Positions 59,508 to 64,000 of a stretch of 64,000 nt of DNA are shown one piece after another; position 1 is the stretch's first letter, and every line of letters begins with the position of its first letter. The notes beneath the pieces were generated by a model, which worked only from the letters and a program-made list of their open reading frames with translations, was not told where the DNA came from and searched no databases. The position numbers were made by a program, and so were the translations under genes. The stretch is taken from assembly GCA_022225965.2 (NCBI GenBank), contig JAKJXP020000144.1, forward strand, positions 28,848 to 92,847, given 5' to 3'. This DNA comes from Diatrype stigma (taxonomy: Eukaryota; Ascomycota; Sordariomycetes; Xylariales; Diatrypaceae).

Positions 59508-60275
59508 TTCCGCTTCCGATGAAGGCGCAACGTGCGCATATCCATCTTGGGGTAGGGAAGGGGGGGGGATTCGGTTTGGCTGTATGGGGGAAAGGGGGGG
59601 ACCGTCCGTCCGTCCGCAGTACAAAAGAAAGGGGTCAAAGACATAAGCAGGGAGGATGGATGATTATGGTTCCAAGAAAAGGGGGGAGAGGGAGACAAGA
59701 GGGAGAGGAAGAGAAAGAGCGGGCATTCTTTATTCTTTGCATCACGGAAAGGCGTTCTGGCGTATAAACAAACCCTCCGGTCCGACTTACGAGTATGAGT
59801 ATGATGTACGTGTATGACCGGCTAGCTTCCTCCTCGTGCGGTGTGGTCTAGCTGTGGTTGCGCTGGTTGTTAGTTGCACTTGCTGCGCAGAGACCTAAGG
59901 CGATCGAAACCAAGCTGGGTTGCTTGGGACGAAGTACTGTGATACGATACCAAACATTACCATCACTACAATATTGTAATATACGCATAGATGTTGTTCA
60001 TGATTCATGTCTTCGTTGTTTTATCATCATGCTGGTCTGCAGGTCTACGGTAATCTAGAAATGCCGTAGCAAAACGTGTGACGGGCCTGACCTGACCTGA
60101 GCTAGGTAGCTATAGGGAGCAAACACCCTAGCTACGCCTACGTTTGTCTATATCTATATAGGGGGATTAGGGGAATAGGGGTATCTAGCAATGTTTTCTT
60201 GCCGACAAATTCGCGTTTGTCGGTCTTGTGTGAATTGAGGTTTATGTCTGTCCCTTGCCTTCACTAACCAGCCAG
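59508..60275. other. Intergenic between BET1 and APC15, convergent
   Basis: Joint 3' flank of two convergent genes. G-rich runs at 59555-59610 and 59680-59715 and AT-rich DNA to 60200. No gene. Confidence 0.65.
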
Positions 60276-61686
60276 TTAGCCGCGACCGCCACGACCGCGG
60301 CCGCGGTGGAAAGAAGAGCCGATGGAAGATCTCGGACCCGGCACCTGCGGACTGCTTCCGGCGACGCTGCTACCGTCGCGGGACAGCAGGTCGCTGATGG
60401 CGATGCTGTGCCTCGTCACATCGCTCCGCGCCAGGCTGTTCCGGAACCGAGTGGCGGCCTGCGGCGCCCGCGCGAAGCTCATCTCGGCATGGTCGCCATC
60501 GTTGCCGTCGTCGTCGTCATCGTCGTCGTCGTCGTTGTTGCCGTCGCTGCTCAGCTCCTCCTCGGTATCCGTGTGCTCGTAGCCGGCGCTCTCCGCCTCG
60601 GGGATGTCATCGTCGAGGTCCGCGCCCATGTCCAGGTCGCCGTCGTCGCCGGTGCCGTCGTTCTGGCCCCCGGCCCCGCCCCGGCCCCCGCCGAGCAGGT
60701 CCTCTTCCTCGATCATGTGGGCCTGGTCCTCGTCGTCGACCTCGTCCTCGGCGCCGTAGTAGACCGCCTCGCCGCCGTGCGTGCTCCGCATCCTCTGCGC
60801 CATCAGCTGCTCCTGCTCCCTGGCCGCCCTGTCCCCCTCGTCCTCGCCCTCGTCCTCGTCCTCCTCTTCTTCTTCCTCGTCCTCCTCCTCCTCCTCGCTA
60901 CCGAACCCAAAGTCCGCATCCCCCTCGGGTATGTCTTCGTCCAAATCGCGCGCCCCATCGAGCTGCACGTCGTCCATTCTATCTCCGCCCTCTCCCTCGT
61001 CACCCTGGTCTGGACCGTCGAGCATGTCATCCATGTCATCGCCGCCCTCCGCGTCCGCGGCAGCCGCCACCCCGGCCACCTCGGCCTCGGCCAGCTCCTG
61101 GGCGAGCTGCTCGCGCCGCATCGCCTCCTGGTGCTCCTCGGCTTCGCGCCGCTCCTCGCGCAGCTGGTGCAGGGTCTTGGGGATCCCGGGGGGCTTCAGC
61201 CAGCCGCTGCCGAAGTTGCTGACGTTCTGGCGCCGCCGCTCGAGGTTTAACTCGTCGGCGCGCAGGCGCGCCAGCGGCGACCGCTCCACGACGAGGTGGT
61301 GGTTGTGGTGGTGGTGGTGTTGTGGACCGCCTCCGCGCCGGTGCTGGTGATGGGGTCCATTGTTGTGGTTGTTGTTGTTGTTGTTGAGATGGAGCCCCTG
61401 GGGGGAGTGGTGGCGGTCGTATGGCCCGTTCTGGTGCGGGAAGGCGCCGTAGTTACCGTGCGTGTGCCGGAGATCGTTACTGCTGCCGCCACTGTTGTTA
61501 GAGGCGAACGGGTTGCGCGAGGATGTGTACCATAGCGAATGCGACTATATTGTGATTTCTTGGCCGTCAGTACTTGGTCTACAGGTAGAACACAACAGAA
61601 CAAGAACGAAACAAGGTAGAAACACATCACCGGGGTCTTCGCATACGTACGTCGCGGGGTGTGAGGTCGGGGAGTAGTGATAACAT
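60276..61686 (-). CDS. APC15: Anaphase-promoting complex subunit 15 (Apc15/Mnd2)
   Basis: Exons 61651-61686 and 60276-61544 give 434 residues. Exon 1 encodes MLSLLPDLTPRD and splices (GTACGT donor, TAG acceptor) in phase to SHSLWYTSSRNPFAS, together the typical N-terminus of fungal Apc15. A His/Asn-rich low-complexity spacer leads to the family core at about 98-170: RSPLARLRADELNLERRRQN then SNFGSGWLKPPGIPKTLHQL and a charged helix. The second half is extremely acidic (long Glu/Asp runs, about 175-370), with YYGAEDEVDDEDQ inside it, and the end is Arg/Gly-rich (HRGRGRGGRG). Role: regulator of APC/C in mitotic-checkpoint-complex turnover and, as Mnd2 in yeast, of Ama1-APC/C in meiosis; nuclear. 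Confidence 0.92.
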
Positions 61687-63080
61687 GGTTGAACGGGTGT
61701 CGAACCGATTTCAAAGAGGTAAGAGGCGGCGGGTTTAAGACTGATATTCAGAGGACACGAATGGGTTGGTTTGGAAGCGATCTTGACTATGCAATCGGCT
61801 GGTTCTGTAAAGGAGGTGTACTATTGTTGTATCGGATAGCTGATTGTCACGGTACCAAGGCAAGGAAGAGGATAGCATAAGTGGCGTAGTTAGATACAAT
61901 TCGGTTATGAGGGCAATTGAGGGAAGAACTTTTCATCATGATGTTGGTGTCACGGTGTCGGTACAAGCACCCAGCCTGCTATGGAAGAAGCTTGTATGCG
62001 GAAGTAAACATCGACCTCATAAGCATCGTGTTAGTCGTACCTTATCGCTTATCGACCGCCATAGCTGAGCATGTATGTATGTATGTAACTACTTTCAGCA
62101 GCGAACTTGCCTAACGGTGTATCGGGACCATGGAATTGAGCCTTACGGAAGATGCATGAAAGTCATCTATATACAACTTCGACTACATACTTGGGTATAT
62201 CCTAACAATGTGAGTGTTGTCCACTAAGTCGATATTTGGTATATTATGATATGATACTCACACCACAAACCCCATGAAAAGACCGGTCACTAAAGTCTAC
62301 AATGGCGGGGTGCGGGGTCAATTGAAGCCTGTCTGTCTGGTAATGGGGGTGCGCCGAGCCCGACACGAGTACTACCTTCTATATGCGTATTTCAGGTTCC
62401 AGGGGCACCTGTCATCGATATTCTTGTCGTTGGCTCCTTCACACATATAAATGTAGAACAATGCCTATAGGTATGTAGCATCCATACTAGATACCTATAC
62501 TAGATACCTAGGTAGGTTGTCAGTAGGCAAAGACTTGGAGGTTGGTAGCAGTCCCGAGTCTCGACTCTGTCCTGGTCCTTGGCTCTGCGGCCAAGCTCAG
62601 CGAGTCTCGGAGAATGGTCTGCTCTTAATTGAATTTGGTATTGTTCGTCGTAAAGACATGCGCGCTGTAACGTGGTTATCGATGAGCGAAACTTGATATG
62701 TTGTTGGAGGGCAGCTTGGGTGCGATTCATGGCTTTCAACTTCGTGGAACCGGGCCATATGTCGAAATGCCCAAGTGTTAACGTAGGTCATAAGCTTGCT
62801 TATACCGTAGTGAAACGAAGGGTTATTGTGTCGGTTTTTTTTCTATGGGAGTTGGGTGGAGTCGGCTGTCCCAAATAGGAAAGTAACTCAATATGCGCAT
62901 AGCGGCCCGTGCACGCCTAAAGCGGCTAATGCCAGTGCGGGCTAGGCTTTAACGGGCTAGCTTAGCGTCTGCTTTAAGCTGTAAATGGCCCGCGCTAGGC
63001 CCAATACAGCTAGCCTATGGCCCAACCCAAACCGTAAATGGCTAGCTTCTGGCGTAGTGCCACTTAATTGGAGCTGGCCC
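61687..63080. other. Intergenic, APC15 promoter and start of a repeat element
   Basis: No gene supported. From about 62890 the composition changes: GGCTAGC/GCGGGCTAG words recur up to 63060 (for example GGGCTAGCTTAGCG, CCGTAAATGGCTAGC), which seems to be the left part of the repeat element that follows. Confidence 0.5.
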
Positions 63081-64000
63081 TGCTACCACCTACTTACCTG
63101 CTGCAATCCTAGCCCGCTGATTGGGTGCACCTTCAGTTTATGTGGGTCACCGACCTGTAATTGCTGCCACTTACCTACTTGCTGCCACCTACCTACCTGC
63201 TGCCACCTACCTACCTGCTGCCACCTACCTACTTGCTGCCACCTACCTACCTGCTGCAATACTGGCCCGCTAATTGGGTGCATCCTCAGTTTATGTGGGT
63301 CGCCGACCTGTAATTGCTGCCACCTACAATTGCACCTACTGTTGCACCTGGCTGTTGCAAGCCACCTAGCTTACGTAAGCGGCCGAACTGCTACTGCCAC
63401 CTACCTACCTACTGCCACCTACCTACCTGCTGCCACCTACCTACCTACTGCCACCTACCTACCTACTGCCACCTACCTACCTGCTGCAATACTGGCCCGC
63501 TAATTGGGTGCATCCTCAGTTTATGTGGGTCGCCGACCTGTAATTGCTGCCACTTACCTACCTGCTGCCACCTACCTACCTACTGCCACCTACCTACCTA
63601 CTGCCACTTACCTACCTGCTGCCACCTACCTACCTACTGCCACCTACCTACCTACTGCCACCTACCTACTTGCTGCCACCTACCTACCTACTGCCACCTA
63701 CCTACCTGCTGCCACCTACCTACCTGCTGCAATCCTGGCCCGCTGATTGGGTGCATCCTTAATTTATGTGGGTCGCCGACCTGTGATTGCTGGCACTTAC
63801 AATTGCACCTATAATTGCACCTACAATTGCACCTACCTACTTAGCTGTTACAATTTACCTAGGTAGCTAAGTTACGTAAGCTGAATGGGCTGTAACAGCT
63901 GCAGCAATTAGGTGCAGGTTGTAAGTGCAATTGTAGGTGCCAGCAGCTACTAGTATAGGTAAGTGGCCCACTTAAACCAAAGATGCACCCAATCAGGGGG
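63081..64000. repeat. Minisatellite-rich element with inverted right end
   Basis: Stretches of an 18-bp unit, CTGCTGCCACCTACCTAC, and close variants fill about 63170-63255, 63396-63485 and 63548-63728. They are separated by a longer segment present four times, beginning near 63103, 63256, 63483 and 63724 and containing GATTGGGTGCA or AATTGGGTGCA, TTTATGTGGGTC and CCGACCTG. After a dyad AGCTGTTACA (63843-63852) / TGTAACAGCT (63891-63900), the same words recur on the opposite strand (GCAATTGTAGGTGCC, then GATGCACCCAATCAG at the window edge), so an imperfect palindrome is centred near 63871. The 18-bp unit has no stops, so long chance ORFs appear in several frames; they are not genes. Confidence 0.85.

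Noticed and set aside
60255..61250. 331-codon plus-strand ORF with long Val runs
   Set aside because: Mirror of the Asp/Glu runs of APC15 on the other strand.
62985..63814. Three overlapping ORFs of 166, 172 and 80 codons
   Set aside because: Made only by the stop-free 18-bp minisatellite, so all three plus frames stay open; no homology-like sequence.

Overview
The window is nuclear DNA from a filamentous ascomycete (Pezizomycotina, most likely a Sordariomycete). Three things point there: short introns of about 50-110 bp with GTATGT/GTAAGT donors and YAG acceptors; fungal-only gene families (bZIP-DUF3425 regulator, PAC1, NIC96, OPT transporter, NRPS); and gene-poor spacers full of TAGG/CCTA-type simple repeats. 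No rRNA, convincing tRNA, CRISPR array or bacterial-style operon is visible. Every gene below was assembled by hand from splice sites and reading frame, so exon ends are predictions.

Layout. 1-6.3 kb: a head-to-head pair of microtubule regulators, a Stu2/XMAP215 TOG protein (minus, its 3' end lies off the window) and the LIS1 homologue PAC1 (plus). 7.7-9.9 kb: a secreted GH20 hexosaminidase. 11.8-18.0 kb: a 2,023-residue NRPS-like protein in which every catalytic motif that can be recognised is mutated. 18.8-21.2 kb: a small Cys-rich protein and a coiled-coil protein of unknown function. 21.2-26.6 kb: gene-poor DNA. 26.6-34.4 kb: two convergent plasma-membrane transporters, an amino acid permease (plus) and an OPT oligopeptide transporter (minus); the latter has one exon junction that does not keep frame. 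34.4-39.6 kb: gene-poor DNA. 39.6-41.8 kb: bZIP-DUF3425 transcription factor (minus). 43.2-43.4 kb: a short inverted-repeat element that looks like a TA-inserting MITE. 43.8-47.4 kb: NIC96 nucleoporin (minus). 48.6-50.6 kb: FGGY carbohydrate kinase (minus). 53.5-56.5 kb: a four-exon conserved-looking protein of unknown function (minus). 58.2-59.5 kb: BET1-type SNARE (plus). 60.3-61.7 kb: APC15/Mnd2 subunit of the anaphase-promoting complex (minus). 62.9-64.0 kb: a minisatellite-rich element whose right part is inverted, so the window ends inside a large imperfect palindrome.

The genes do not form one pathway. Most are housekeeping cell-biology genes (microtubules, nuclear pore, ER-Golgi traffic, cell cycle) mixed with nutrient uptake (hexosaminidase, two transporters, sugar kinase). 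The NRPS-like gene stands alone, with no tailoring enzyme, regulator or exporter of its own beside it, so it does not look like part of a working biosynthetic cluster. The most notable observation is that its frame is open over 6 kb while all its active-site motifs are lost, which suggests a pseudo-synthetase rather than an ordinary decayed pseudogene.
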